Shown: piece after piece, positions 54,327-63,313 of the stretch
Layout: each line of letters starts with the position of its first letter
How positions within the stretch are numbered: the first letter of the stretch is position 1
Origin: Pseudomonas viridiflava
Lineage (GTDB): Bacteria > Pseudomonadota > Gammaproteobacteria > Pseudomonadales > Pseudomonadaceae
Direction of reading: 5' to 3'
DNA: 64,000 nucleotides
NCBI RefSeq assembly: GCF_003702045.1
Contig: NZ_RBTP01000042.1
Location: forward strand, 124,001 to 188,000
Position numbers and translations under genes: made by a program
The notes under the pieces: model-generated
Databases searched by the model: none
The model's input: only the letters and a program-made list of their open reading frames with translations
Told to the model about the DNA's origin: nothing

Positions 54327-54654
54327 GTGCCTCTCAATGTGTGTCGGGTGTGTTGGGTCTTTGCTGGGTTGGTGTCGGCTACCCGACACAGGCTGAACGC
54401 CCATTTTTCGCGGCGTGCAGACGTGTGTGTTGGGTGTGTTGGGTTTGGCGTCGCGTGCGCGCATGCGTGACGTTATTTAGATCGTTCAAACACCATTCAA
54501 TTTTTTCCCATGCGAGAACCAATAAACCCGACAAACCCAACACACCTAACACACTTCTTTTTAATGCATTGTTTTTAAAGATTTTTGACTGTGTTGGGTC
54601 TGTGTTGGCTTGGGTGATTTGTGTGTTGGGTTCAGATTTCGAGAGGAAAGGGCA
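54327..54654. other. Iteron-like region after the primase, candidate origin
   Basis: 328 bases with many TGTGTTGGG-type repeats. A long inverted repeat: GTGTGTTGGGTGTGTTGGGT at 54425-54444 (arm to 54447) has its complement at 54532-54554 with one mismatch. AT-rich between (54,485-54,600). Confidence 0.6.
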
Positions 54655-55137
54655 GTGATCAAGGAAATCGAAGCGTTGATGGTGCATTGGGGCGAGCAGA
54701 CGCGAGAGCGCGGCCAGGGCGGTGGATTGGGCAGTCAGATGGGGGCGATCATCGAATGGGGCGGCGCACCACCGCGTGGCACGCCGGGTTCGCGTGTGCT
54801 GGGCGGTGCGGGATGCGGCATTGACCACGTTGCCAGTGAGGTGCAGGCAGCGGTGGCTGAACTCGAACGGTCAGGCCGCGCACCTCTCGCACGCCTGGCG
54901 CGGGATCGCTACTGCAACCTCACCACGGTTCGCGAGCAGATGAGAGCGGTCGGGATCGCGGAAGGGGCTGATCGCACATACCGCAACTGGGTTGCTCGGT
55001 TGCATCAGCAAGTCCTGTTGATTCTGACACTGCGGAGTGGATCAACCCGAGGCTACACAATCGGACAGCAAGCCGACCGTCATCTGAAGGTTGCTACAGG
55101 CGGTTCGAAGGCGATGCTGATCCCACGGGCGCTGTAA
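54655..55137 (+). CDS. Possible antiterminator Q-like late regulator
   Basis: 160 residues from the GTG at 54655, with GAGAGGAAAGG upstream; the longer frame runs into the repeats. The protein is similar to early-late switch proteins of Pseudomonas phages (LGSQMGAIIEWGG...EQMRAVGIAEGADRTYRNWVARLHQQV). Position between replication and lysis genes fits a late activator. Function is inferred. Confidence 0.6.
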   Translation: MIKEIEALMVHWGEQTRERGQGGGLGSQMGAIIEWGGAPPRGTPGSRVLGGAGCGIDHVASEVQAAVAELERSGRAPLARLARDRYCNLTTVREQMRAVGIAEGADRTYRNWVARLHQQVLLILTLRSGSTRGYTIGQQADRHLKVATGGSKAMLIPRAL

Positions 55138-55159
55138 CCGTTCGTCCGGGTAAGTTGTC

Positions 55160-55193
55160 GCATTGTGGTCGTATTGATGTTGCATTGTGGTCG
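55160..55193 (+). promoter_or_regulatory. Two 12-bp direct repeats 22 bp apart, possible late control site
   Basis: GCATTGTGGTCG occurs at 55160-55171 and 55182-55193, two helical turns apart, shortly after the Q-like gene and before the lysis genes. Confidence 0.5.
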
Positions 55194-55336
55194 GATCGTG
55201 ACCAACCTTTAAACAGCCCTTTTCGGTTTTTCCGAACGCCGGTACAACGTGGGCATGATCTGCGATTTGCGCCTGAATCGTACCCAGAGCACCTGCTGTG
55301 CATGCTTCAACCAGCCATCCCCAAGGCTGTTCCCAA

Positions 55337-55357
55337 CCCCGCTTCGGCGGGGTTTTT
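55337..55357 (+). terminator. Intrinsic terminator before the lysis genes
   Basis: CCCCGC-TTCG-GCGGGG followed by five T. An antiterminator acting upstream would be needed to read into the late genes. Confidence 0.92.
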
Positions 55358-55390
55358 CATTTCAGCTCCCCCCAGAAGGGTGGCAACCGG

Positions 55391-55714
55391 ATGCGGACCA
55401 TGCCCGACAAACCAGATACGTGGGCGCGGTTCCTCGCGGCCATTTCAAACCCATCAATGCAGGGCCTGATCATGGCCATCATCGTTTCTCTACTGCGCAT
55501 CCTTTACGACGCAAAAGAAACCAGCAAACGCCGGATCTTCTTTGAGGCGTTGATTTGCGGCTCCCTGAGCCTGGTCGCGTCCAGCCTGATCGAGTGGATG
55601 ACCTGGCCCCCCAGCCTGTCGGTAGCGGCAGGCGGAACGATTGGCTTTCTTGGCGTTACCGCCATTCGCGAACTGGTCTCACGATTCATTGGCCGCAAGG
55701 TGGACTCCCTATGA
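55391..55714 (+). CDS. Phage holin
   Basis: 107 residues with three transmembrane segments (MQGLIMAIIVSLLRI; FFEALICGSLSLVASSLI; LSVAAGGTIGFLGVTAI) of the lambda S107-like/P2 holin type. Start chosen at ATG 55391; ATG 55400 is possible, and dual starts with opposite function are known in holins. The stop overlaps the Rz start. Confidence 0.85.
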   Translation: MRTMPDKPDTWARFLAAISNPSMQGLIMAIIVSLLRILYDAKETSKRRIFFEALICGSLSLVASSLIEWMTWPPSLSVAAGGTIGFLGVTAIRELVSRFIGRKVDSL

Positions 55715-56097
55715 AAGCCATCGCGGCTGCAATCATTATCACGCTGGTGGGCTTACTGCTCGTTGGCATTCAGCACTACCAGATCGTCGCATTGCGCGGT
55801 GCTGTAGAAGTTGAGGCCACTGCCAAGAAGAAAGCGCTCGACGCCAATCTCGAAAGCGAAGCCACCATCACCACACTACGGGCAGAAGCCCAGCGCAACG
55901 CGGCCTACCTGAAAGATCTGAACCAACGGATCAAGGCCAGCGAAGACAAAGCCAAACAGGCGAGGAAAGACTTTGAAGACCTCAAGCGCAACAGCAAGCC
56001 GGTTCGTGATTGGGCTTCTCAGCCTTTGCCTGACGGCCTGCGCGGCAAAGCCGGTGGTGGTAACAAAAACGTCAGCCGTTCGAATCGAACCCCCTGA
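55711..56097 (+). CDS. Rz-like i-spanin
   Basis: 128 residues: one N-terminal membrane helix (IAAAIIITLVGLLLVGIQ), then a long coiled coil (EATITTLRAEAQRNAAYLKD...). The i-spanin joins with the o-spanin encoded inside it to fuse the membranes at lysis. No endolysin gene is seen between holin and Rz; it may lie elsewhere. Confidence 0.88.
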   Translation: MKAIAAAIIITLVGLLLVGIQHYQIVALRGAVEVEATAKKKALDANLESEATITTLRAEAQRNAAYLKDLNQRIKASEDKAKQARKDFEDLKRNSKPVRDWASQPLPDGLRGKAGGGNKNVSRSNRTP

Positions 56098-56245
56098 GCT
56101 GATCCCTTGCGAACGTATCGATGCGGACGAGGCTGTGCTGCATTCGAACGGCGACGTGTGGGAGCTGAAGGATCAGGCCATCAAGCTGCTTGATACCTGC
56201 GCTGATCAGGTCGACGCACAGATCCAGCGCAGCCAGAGCAAGTAG
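55973..56245 (+). CDS. Rz1-like o-spanin lipoprotein, nested in Rz
   Basis: 90 residues in another frame overlapping the Rz 3' end. Lipoprotein signal LLSLCLTAC, then a short polar part. The start is not ATG: TTG at 55973 or GTG at 56006. Nested out-of-frame spanin pairs are typical of lambda-like phages. Confidence 0.82.
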   Translation: MKTSSATASRFVIGLLSLCLTACAAKPVVVTKTSAVRIEPPELIPCERIDADEAVLHSNGDVWELKDQAIKLLDTCADQVDAQIQRSQSK

Positions 56246-56264
56246 CCCAAGAGGCCGCCGGTTT

Positions 56265-56305
56265 GGCGGGAATCGGGCCGGTTCGGCCGTCCGGATTCTC
56301 CCGCC
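56265..56305. other. Strong hairpin between lysis and packaging genes
   Basis: GGCGGG pairs with CCCGCC, extended by AATC/GATT, around a GC-rich centre. No T-run; its role is unknown. The gap 56,246-56,454 holds no gene. Confidence 0.5.
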
Positions 56306-56396
56306 AGCCCCCAAACGGCGGGGGACCCTGGGGTTATTTGGACCATACGGGGCTGCAGACTCGCGGTTCTTCGTTAGCGGGCAATTCACCAGCTTA

Positions 56397-56444
56397 GTGA
56401 ACTGGGTGAACTGGTTAACCTCCCGTATTCATTGGGTGAACAGG
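56397..56444 (+). repeat. GTGAAC(T/A)GG repeats before the terminase gene
   Basis: GTGAACTGG at 56397-56405 and 56406-56414, and GTGAACAGG at 56436-56444, directly before the small terminase gene. The place corresponds to cosB of lambda, where repeats bind the small subunit. Confidence 0.5.
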
Positions 56445-56454
56445 ACATTCAATC

Positions 56455-57024
56455 ATGACCTTTATCAGCAAGTCGGAGTTTGCTGCACGGCGCGGCTGGG
56501 CCAAATCGTACGTTTCTAAACTCGCCAAGCAAGAGCGGCTGGTGCTCACACCAGACGGCAAGGTAGAGCTGGAGGCGACCGAGGCTCTGCTGGCCGAGTC
56601 GGCAGACCCCAGTAAAGCTGCTGTCGCCGCCCGCCATGAAGAGGCCCGCGTTGACCGGGGCGTCTACAGCGAGTTGGTACCGACTGCCGAGACTGCTCCG
56701 ATTCAGCAGCCCGGCAAAGGCCCGGACTTTCAGAAGGCCAGGGCGCATCGCGAGTACTACCTGGCGCAGCTGGCCGAGGCCGAGTTTCACAAGGTGCAGG
56801 GGAATCTGGTGGTGCGGGAAGCCGTGAACAAGGCGGCTTACACCGCCGGGCGCACGGTCCGCGACCTGATGTTCGGCCTGTCTCCGCAACTGGCTCCCGA
56901 GCTGGCAGGTATGAGCGATCCCTGGCAAATCGAAAAGCACCTGACGGCCGCGTTCCGACGGGTATTCGATGACGCTGCCCGTATGGCTACCGCTGACCTT
57001 GATCACGCTATGACTGAGAAATAG
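56455..57024 (+). CDS. Terminase small subunit (Nu1-like)
   Basis: 189 residues, N-terminal winged helix-turn-helix (SKSEFAARRGWAKSYVSKLAKQERL), then a helical part (YYLAQLAEAEFHKVQGNLV, VVREAV...). Recognises the packaging site. Four bases before the large subunit gene. Confidence 0.9.
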   Translation: MTFISKSEFAARRGWAKSYVSKLAKQERLVLTPDGKVELEATEALLAESADPSKAAVAARHEEARVDRGVYSELVPTAETAPIQQPGKGPDFQKARAHREYYLAQLAEAEFHKVQGNLVVREAVNKAAYTAGRTVRDLMFGLSPQLAPELAGMSDPWQIEKHLTAAFRRVFDDAARMATADLDHAMTEK

Positions 57025-57028
57025 ACCT

Positions 57029-59059
57029 ATGCCCACTGGATACGCAGACGGTGCCGAGGTGTACCGCGAGGCGTATTACCGTGGGCTTGAGCCCGACCCC
57101 GAACTCTGGGTCGATGAGTGGGCTGATGAGTTCATGCGCATCCCGCGTGACACTGGCGCAGCAGAGCCCGGCCAATACCGCACGGCCCGCACGCCTTATG
57201 CGCGTGAGCCCATGCGTTGCCTGTCCCCGGCACACCCTTGCAAGCGTGTGGTTACGATGGTGGCTTCGCAGCTAATGAAAACCCAGATCGCGCTGAACTG
57301 GATCGGCGCACTGATCCACATGTCACCGTCGAACATCCTGACCTTGCTGCCCAGCCTGAGCCTGGCTCGGCGTGTGTCGGCGAGGATCAGCAAGACGATC
57401 AGCGCCACGCCGGTGCTGCGGGACCGTGTCGCGTCAGCGCGCTCGCGTGATGCGCGCAACACGATAGACACCAAAGAGTTTGAGGGCGGTGCGCTGTATG
57501 CCACTACGGCAGGCTCGGCCGCCAACCTCGCTGAGCTGTCGGCACGATTCGTCTACGGGGACGAGGTCGACCGCTGGGACGTGGACGTCGACGAAGAGGG
57601 CGACCCGATTGAGCTGGCGGAAACACGCGGCAGTACGTTCGGGCGCAACGCCAAGTTTTACTTCTCCAGCTCGCCCACCATCAAGGGTGCGTCACGGATC
57701 GCTGATCTGTTTGAGACGAGCGACCAGCGCTATTACTACGTGCCTTGCCCGACTTGTGGTCACCGGCAGGTTCTGGAGTGGGAGCGGCTGCTGTATTCGC
57801 CCGATTTCAGCACCGTTCATTACCAGTGCGCCGGTTCCGATTGCGATGTTCTGATCGAGGAACATCACAAGGGCGAGATGTTGGCCCAAGGTGAGTGGCG
57901 CTCACACGCCGAGGGCGACGGGGAGACCGTCGGCTTTCACCTGAACGCGTTGTATGCACCCCTTGGTTGGACCAGTTGGGTCACGCTCGCCAAGCAATAT
58001 GAGAAGGCCAAAAAGGCTCAGGACCGTGGCGACCTTGAACCGATGCAGGTGTTCTATAACACCCGTCTCGCCAAGGTCTGGGACAGTGCTCAAGAGCAGA
58101 CCAAAGCCGATGTGTTGCAGGCCCGAGCCTTGCTGGAAAACTACGTGCTGGGTTCCATGCCCGCTGGTGTGCTGTCGCTCACGGCGTCTGTGGACGTTCA
58201 GGCCAACCGGCTGGAGATGATGGTGGTGGGGTGGGGCGAAGGGATGGAGCGCTGGATCGTCGATTTTCAGGTGATCATGGGCGACCCTGCTGACGACCGC
58301 ACCTGGCTGGTGCTGGATGAAAAGCTCAAGGAACGCTACCGGCATCCGTGTGGCGTCAGCCTGGCGATCCTCGCAACGGGCGTCGACTCCGGTGGACACC
58401 ACACCCATGAGGTCTACCAGTTTTGTCGCGTTCGACGCTGGCGGAACATTTTCGCCATCAAGGGTGCGAGCAAGTCCGGCAAGCCAGTGATCGCACAGCG
58501 GCCATCGTTGGTCGACGTGACGTGGAAAGGACAGACCGAACGCAATGGTGCCGAGCTCTGGATGGTCGGTACCGACACAGCCAAGGACTGGATCTACAAC
58601 CGCTATCAACTGGAAAGCGGACCCGGTGCGCTGCACTTCGCCAGGGACCTGCCTGCCGACTTCTTTGCACAGTGCGTTGCCGAGCGCAAGGTCGCCCGGT
58701 ATGTGAAAGGCTTCAAGCGCATCGAGTGGGTCAAGGGCAAGGCGGAACGAAACGAGGCGCTCGACCTGTTGGTGTACAGCCTGGCGATGGCTCATTACCT
58801 GGGCCTGCATCGCTACGGCGAGCACGACTGGGCACGGCTCAAGAATGCATTGGCCCAAGCCGGTCTGTTCGACGAGGCGGGTCAGGCCAGCGCCCCGGCC
58901 GCCGAGCGCGTGAGCGTTCAGCACCGCCCAGCTCCTACGCCTGAACCGCGACCACAACCTCAGGCTGCCGTTGCTCAGTCACCGGCACGTCCAGCATCGC
59001 AACCCCCGCAACCCCCGCAACGCCGCGCTTCCAACAGCGGCTATCTGAAGAGACGTTGA
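57029..59059 (+). CDS. Terminase large subunit (GpA-like)
   Basis: 676 residues of the lambda gpA family. ATPase motifs: adenine/Walker A-like VASQLMKTQIALNW (near 85), Walker B RFVYGDEVDRW; then a nuclease domain with conserved Asp (ILATGVDSGG). A Pro/Gln-rich tail ends it. It cuts concatemers at cos and drives DNA into capsids. Confidence 0.95.
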   Translation: MPTGYADGAEVYREAYYRGLEPDPELWVDEWADEFMRIPRDTGAAEPGQYRTARTPYAREPMRCLSPAHPCKRVVTMVASQLMKTQIALNWIGALIHMSPSNILTLLPSLSLARRVSARISKTISATPVLRDRVASARSRDARNTIDTKEFEGGALYATTAGSAANLAELSARFVYGDEVDRWDVDVDEEGDPIELAETRGSTFGRNAKFYFSSSPTIKGASRIADLFETSDQRYYYVPCPTCGHRQVLEWERLLYSPDFSTVHYQCAGSDCDVLIEEHHKGEMLAQGEWRSHAEGDGETVGFHLNALYAPLGWTSWVTLAKQYEKAKKAQDRGDLEPMQVFYNTRLAKVWDSAQEQTKADVLQARALLENYVLGSMPAGVLSLTASVDVQANRLEMMVVGWGEGMERWIVDFQVIMGDPADDRTWLVLDEKLKERYRHPCGVSLAILATGVDSGGHHTHEVYQFCRVRRWRNIFAIKGASKSGKPVIAQRPSLVDVTWKGQTERNGAELWMVGTDTAKDWIYNRYQLESGPGALHFARDLPADFFAQCVAERKVARYVKGFKRIEWVKGKAERNEALDLLVYSLAMAHYLGLHRYGEHDWARLKNALAQAGLFDEAGQASAPAAERVSVQHRPAPTPEPRPQPQAAVAQSPARPASQPPQPPQRRASNSGYLKRR

Positions 59060-59060
59060 T

Positions 59061-59267
59061 ATGGCCTATACCCAGAAGCATCTTGACGCCGTCGAGGCGG
59101 CGATAGGGCGTGGCGAAAAGATCGTGCGGTACGCGGACCGAACGGTCGAGTATCGCTCTGTGGATGAGCTGATTCAGGCACGGGATCTGATCCGCACCAG
59201 CCTTACCAACGCGGCCGGGCCTCGCTCTCGGGTGATCCGGATCTATCATGGGGGCAAAGGCCTGTGA
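59061..59267 (+). CDS. GpW-like head completion protein
   Basis: 68 residues of the lambda gpW/gp6 type (HLDAVEAAIGRGEKIVRYADRTVEYRSVDELIQARDLIR), which joins the portal to the tail end. Overlaps the portal gene by four bases. Confidence 0.9.
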   Translation: MAYTQKHLDAVEAAIGRGEKIVRYADRTVEYRSVDELIQARDLIRTSLTNAAGPRSRVIRIYHGGKGL

Positions 59268-60745
59268 CCACACGCTACCCCACGCTGTCCCGCTCGGGAT
59301 TTCTGGTGCCGGAACGCATCAAGGCCAGCTACGAGGGTGCTGCCGATGGTCGCCGGTCGGCTACCTGGGATGCACCGGACACGGGCGTCAACAGCCTGAT
59401 CATGCCTGCGTTGCGCAACCTGCGTTCCCGTTCACGGGCTGCAGTGCGCAACGATCCCTACGCAGCCAATGCGATTGATCGCCGGGTCAGCAACCTGATC
59501 GGCACCGGGATCACGCCACAGCCCAGAACGGACGACAAAGCGTTACGGCGGATCTTTCAGGAACTGTGGGAAGACTGGGTGGATGAATCCGATGCGGACC
59601 AACTGACCGACTTCTACGGGCAGCAGGCGCTAATCGCCCGGACGGTCGAGCAGTCAGGCGAGTGCTTTGTAAGGTTGCGCCCCCGGCGAGCCGATGAAGG
59701 TTTCGCGGTGCCGCTGCAGTTGCAGTGCCTGGCTCCGGAGTTCGTCCCGCATGACAAGTTTGAAACCACCAGCACCGGCAACATCATCCGCGCCGGGATT
59801 GAGTTCAACCCTATGGGACAGCGTGTTGCGTACTGGTGTTATCGCTCACATCCCAGCGACATGGCCGCACTAAACGCAGGCTACAACATGCTGGTGCGGA
59901 TCCCGGCCAGCCAGATGTTGCACATCTTCGAGCCGGTGGAGCCCGGCCAGTTACGTGGCGTTCCCAGGCTAGCGCCGGTGCTCAAGCGCCTGCGCAGCTT
60001 GGACAACTACGACGATGCCGTGCTGTTCCGACAGGAGGTGGCCAATCTGTTTGCCGGGTTCATCCGCAAGCCAGCGGCCGACGGCCCGCCAATGCTGGAC
60101 CCGCTGACCGGCGCACCGCTTCAAACCGGTGGCGATGGCTTCACGCCGATGGTCGCACTGGAGCCCGGCACGATGCAGGAGCTGTTACCGGGGGAAGAGG
60201 TCGAGTTCTCGACACCGCCCGATGGCGGCAACAACTATCCCGACTTCATGCGTCAGCAACTGATGGCGGCAGCCGCTGGGGCAGGGCTGCCTTACGAGCT
60301 GATGACCGGCGATATGCGGGGCGTCAACGACCGCAGCATTCGTGTCGTGCTCAACGAGTTTCGGCGACGTCTGGAGCAGCTGCAGTTCAGCGTGTATGTC
60401 CACCAGCTGTGCCGTCCTGTACGTGCCGCTTGGATGGACATGGCGGTCCTTTCCGGAGCGCTGGAGCTGGACGATTACGCAAAGCGTCGTCGCGAATACC
60501 TGCGCACCCGCTGGGTTCCGCAAGGCTGGTCCTATATCCACCCAGTGCAGGACGTTCAGTCCCGAACGATGGAGATCAACGCCGGGCTCGCCTCACGCAG
60601 TGAGATGTGCCTGCGCACCGGCACTGACGCGGAAATCGTGGATGAAGAAAACGCCGCAGACGCGGCTCGCGCCCGTGGGCTGGGCCTCAACTACAGCACC
60701 TTGTCGGAGTTCGATGAGGACCCCGACGAAAAGGAGAACCCATGA
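59264..60745 (+). CDS. Portal protein (lambda GpB-like)
   Basis: 493 residues: conserved stretches SRAAVRNDPYAANAIDRRVSNLIGTG, ARTVEQSGECFVRLRPR, the LRGVPRLAPVLKRLRSLDNYDDA segment and PYELMTGDMRGVNDRSIRVVL. The dodecameric portal is the DNA entry channel. Starts with GTG. Confidence 0.95.
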   Translation: MTTRYPTLSRSGFLVPERIKASYEGAADGRRSATWDAPDTGVNSLIMPALRNLRSRSRAAVRNDPYAANAIDRRVSNLIGTGITPQPRTDDKALRRIFQELWEDWVDESDADQLTDFYGQQALIARTVEQSGECFVRLRPRRADEGFAVPLQLQCLAPEFVPHDKFETTSTGNIIRAGIEFNPMGQRVAYWCYRSHPSDMAALNAGYNMLVRIPASQMLHIFEPVEPGQLRGVPRLAPVLKRLRSLDNYDDAVLFRQEVANLFAGFIRKPAADGPPMLDPLTGAPLQTGGDGFTPMVALEPGTMQELLPGEEVEFSTPPDGGNNYPDFMRQQLMAAAAGAGLPYELMTGDMRGVNDRSIRVVLNEFRRRLEQLQFSVYVHQLCRPVRAAWMDMAVLSGALELDDYAKRRREYLRTRWVPQGWSYIHPVQDVQSRTMEINAGLASRSEMCLRTGTDAEIVDEENAADAARARGLGLNYSTLSEFDEDPDEKENP

Positions 60746-61884
60746 AACCGCTGTTGCCGTTTCGCATTTTCAACAAGGCTCCGGTGGCCTTGCCGGTCGA
60801 GGACCAGAACTGGTATCGCATCAAGGCCGAAACACTGGCTGAGCAGACCACCATCGAGATCTACATCTACGGTGAGATCGGCGGCTGGGGTATCACGGCC
60901 AACCAGTTCATCCAGGATCTGAAAGCCATTGACGACGGCGTGTCTCCCATCGTGGCCGCGTTCAACACCATCGGCGGCGACCTGTTCGACGGGCTGGCGA
61001 TTCACAATGCGTTGAATCGGCTGGGTGAGCGCTGTACGGCGCGGATCGATGCGCTGGCAGCCAGTGCCGGGAGCGTCGCTGCCTGTGGCGCTCACCGGGT
61101 GGTCATGGCGTCCAATGCCATGTTCATGATCCATAACCCTTGGACTTACATCGCCGGGGATGCGGAAGGCCTGCGAAAGGTTGCCGATGTGCTCGATCAG
61201 ACGCTTGAAGCCATCATCGCGGCCTACAAGGCAAAGTCGCCGGACATCGATGAGGTCGAGCTGCGGCGCATGGTCAATGCAGAAACCTGGCTGACAGCGC
61301 AGGAAGCCTTGGCCTTGGGGCTGGCGGACGAGATCGGCAACGGCGTTGAGGTCAAGGCGTGCCTAGGCCAGGGTGCTGCCATGCAACGATATCGACAGAC
61401 CCCCAAGGCCTTGTTGGACCAGCTCAATGCGGTGGAGCCCGAACCTGATCAGGACGATCCTCCGACTGATCCTGAACCGGCTGATGCCTCTGCACTGGCA
61501 TTGATGATCACGAAGGCGTGTGGCGCGGCGGGCATCAACAATCTGATCGAGCCGCTGATTGCATCCACCAAGCTTGCGGACCAAGCCACCGTGCAGGCGG
61601 CGATCACCCAGGCCAAGTGCGTGCGCGACCTCTGCGTTGCAGCTCGGCTGCCGGAGCTGACCGCTGAATTCGTCACTGCCGGTCTGGGCAAGGAGGCCGT
61701 GCAGGCACGCTTGTTCGACAAGCTGGTCAGCAGCGGCAAGGGGTTTGAGATCGACAACAGCCTGCCGCTGCAGGACGACCCACCCGCCAAGGTTCAGGCC
61801 CGGCAGCCTGACCATCAGGATATCTACGCGGCCCGCAGGGCGGCGCATAACGGCAAGAAACAGACCTCTACAGGAGCGCGCTAA
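60742..61884 (+). CDS. Head maturation protease (ClpP-like, lambda GpC/Nu3 type)
   Basis: 380 residues. The N-terminal domain is ClpP/S49-like with the catalytic Ser in LAASAGSVAACG and the His in MFMIHNPWTY. The C-terminal part is helical and probably the scaffold, as in gpC/Nu3. It overlaps the portal and decoration genes. Confidence 0.92.
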   Translation: MKPLLPFRIFNKAPVALPVEDQNWYRIKAETLAEQTTIEIYIYGEIGGWGITANQFIQDLKAIDDGVSPIVAAFNTIGGDLFDGLAIHNALNRLGERCTARIDALAASAGSVAACGAHRVVMASNAMFMIHNPWTYIAGDAEGLRKVADVLDQTLEAIIAAYKAKSPDIDEVELRRMVNAETWLTAQEALALGLADEIGNGVEVKACLGQGAAMQRYRQTPKALLDQLNAVEPEPDQDDPPTDPEPADASALALMITKACGAAGINNLIEPLIASTKLADQATVQAAITQAKCVRDLCVAARLPELTAEFVTAGLGKEAVQARLFDKLVSSGKGFEIDNSLPLQDDPPAKVQARQPDHQDIYAARRAAHNGKKQTSTGAR

Positions 61885-62228
61885 TGACCATCAAAATGGA
61901 GCCCATCCATGCCGGTGAATTCCTTCTTTCCGAAGGTGCCGGAAACATCTCGCGAGAATCGATCAACGTGGCCGCGAGCGAAGCCCTGAACGCGGGACAA
62001 CTGCTGGGGCTGGTCACGGCGTCCGGTGAGTTCGCACCCTACGACCCGGCCGCTGAAGACGGGAGCGAGATCGCCGCAGCGATCCTGTTCGCTCCGCTTC
62101 CAGAGTCCGACATCGTTCGCCGCGGTCGCGCCGTCGTACGACTGGCCGAGGTCGCGGAAACGCTGCTGACCGGTCTTGATCTGGATGCCGAGAAAGCGCT
62201 CGCCAAGCAGTTCATCATCATTCGCTGA
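61884..62228 (+). CDS. Head decoration protein (GpD-like)
   Basis: 114 residues of the lambda gpD family (NAGQLLGLVTASGEFAPYDPAAEDGSEIAAAIL). Trimeric plug on the capsid surface. Its ATG overlaps the protease stop by one base. Confidence 0.92.
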   Translation: MTIKMEPIHAGEFLLSEGAGNISRESINVAASEALNAGQLLGLVTASGEFAPYDPAAEDGSEIAAAILFAPLPESDIVRRGRAVVRLAEVAETLLTGLDLDAEKALAKQFIIIR

Positions 62229-62273
62229 ACCATCCCCGTTTCAAATCCCGGCTCAATGCCCCTGTTTATCTGA

Positions 62274-62293
62274 CCCCGCCCTGAGCGGGGTTT
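62274..62293 (+). terminator. Hairpin between decoration and capsid genes
   Basis: CCCCGC-CCTGA-GCGGGG followed by TTT. May weaken readthrough or stabilise messages of the abundant head proteins. Confidence 0.55.
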
Positions 62294-62300
62294 CGTCTTT

Positions 62301-63311
62301 TTGGAGAACACCCACATGGCCGACATCGCCATTTTTGACGACGAAGCATTCAGCGTTGCGACCCTGACTGCTGCGATCAACGAACAACCCTACCTGCCTG
62401 GCCGCATCAGCGGACTTGGCCTGTTCCAGGAAGAGGGCATCGCGACCCTGACCGTGCAGATCGAAAAGGACGGCGACACCCTGGCGTTGGTTCCGGCCGG
62501 TGAACGTGGCAGTTCCGGTTTTGTGGTCACCGGCACGAAGCGTCGCATGATTCCGTTCAATACCGTGCACCTGCCTGAGCGTTTCACTATCCGGGCTGAT
62601 GAGATTCAGGGCATCCGCGCATTCGGTTCTCGCACTGAGCTGCAGGCCGTCCAGGACGTGATCAATACCCGTTTGGCAAAAGCCCGTCGTCAGCTGGATG
62701 CAACTCACGAATTCCAGCGAATGGGCGCGTTGAATGGCCTGGTGCTGGACGCTGATGGCAAGACACCGCTGCTGGATATCTACTCGGCTTTCGGCGTTCA
62801 GCGTCAAAGCCTGTCCATGAGCCTCAACGACGCAGGCACCGAGTTGCGCGTCAAGGCGGGTGAGGCGCTGGACATGCAAGAGGACGCGCTCGGCAGCGTC
62901 ACCAGCACCGGTTCGCGTGCGTTCTGCGGCAAGAACTTCTGGAACAAGATCATCGTTCACAAGTCGGTTAAAGAAACCTACCTGAACTCCACACAGGCAT
63001 CGGAGCTGCGCGGTGATGCCCGTGAAAGCTTCGAGTTCGGCGGCATCGTCTGGGAGCGCTACCGTGGCAAGGTCGCCGGTATCTCCTTCGTCCACGACGA
63101 CGAAGCTCTGCTCGTCCCTGAAGGCGTGCCAGACCTGTACATCTCGGCCTTCGCGCCTGCGGACTACATGGAAACCGTCAACACGCAGGGCATCCCGTAC
63201 TACAGCAAGCTGGAAACGCTGCCGTTCGGTAAAGGCGTCGCAGGTGAGGCCCAGTCCAACCCGCTGCACCTCTGCACCCGACCACGGGCGCAGATCCGTT
63301 TGACCCTGTAG
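62301..63311 (+). CDS. Major capsid protein (GpE-like)
   Basis: 336 residues, or 334 if the second ATG (62316, MADIAIFDD) with GGAG upstream is used. Lambda gpE family (RISGLGLFQEEGIATLTVQIEKDG; LYISAFAPADYMETVNTQG; YYSKLETLPFGKGVAGEAQSNP). Builds the icosahedral head. Confidence 0.94.
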   Translation: MENTHMADIAIFDDEAFSVATLTAAINEQPYLPGRISGLGLFQEEGIATLTVQIEKDGDTLALVPAGERGSSGFVVTGTKRRMIPFNTVHLPERFTIRADEIQGIRAFGSRTELQAVQDVINTRLAKARRQLDATHEFQRMGALNGLVLDADGKTPLLDIYSAFGVQRQSLSMSLNDAGTELRVKAGEALDMQEDALGSVTSTGSRAFCGKNFWNKIIVHKSVKETYLNSTQASELRGDARESFEFGGIVWERYRGKVAGISFVHDDEALLVPEGVPDLYISAFAPADYMETVNTQGIPYYSKLETLPFGKGVAGEAQSNPLHLCTRPRAQIRLTL

Positions 63312-63313
63312 TC

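Noticed and set aside
56246..56345. tRNA-like signature (GGTTCGGCC...CCCGCC)
   Set aside because: Only about 29 bases between the putative acceptor arms, too short for a tRNA; better explained as one hairpin.
57902..58957. 351-codon open frame antisense to the large terminase
   Set aside because: Shadow; the terminase has clear motifs.
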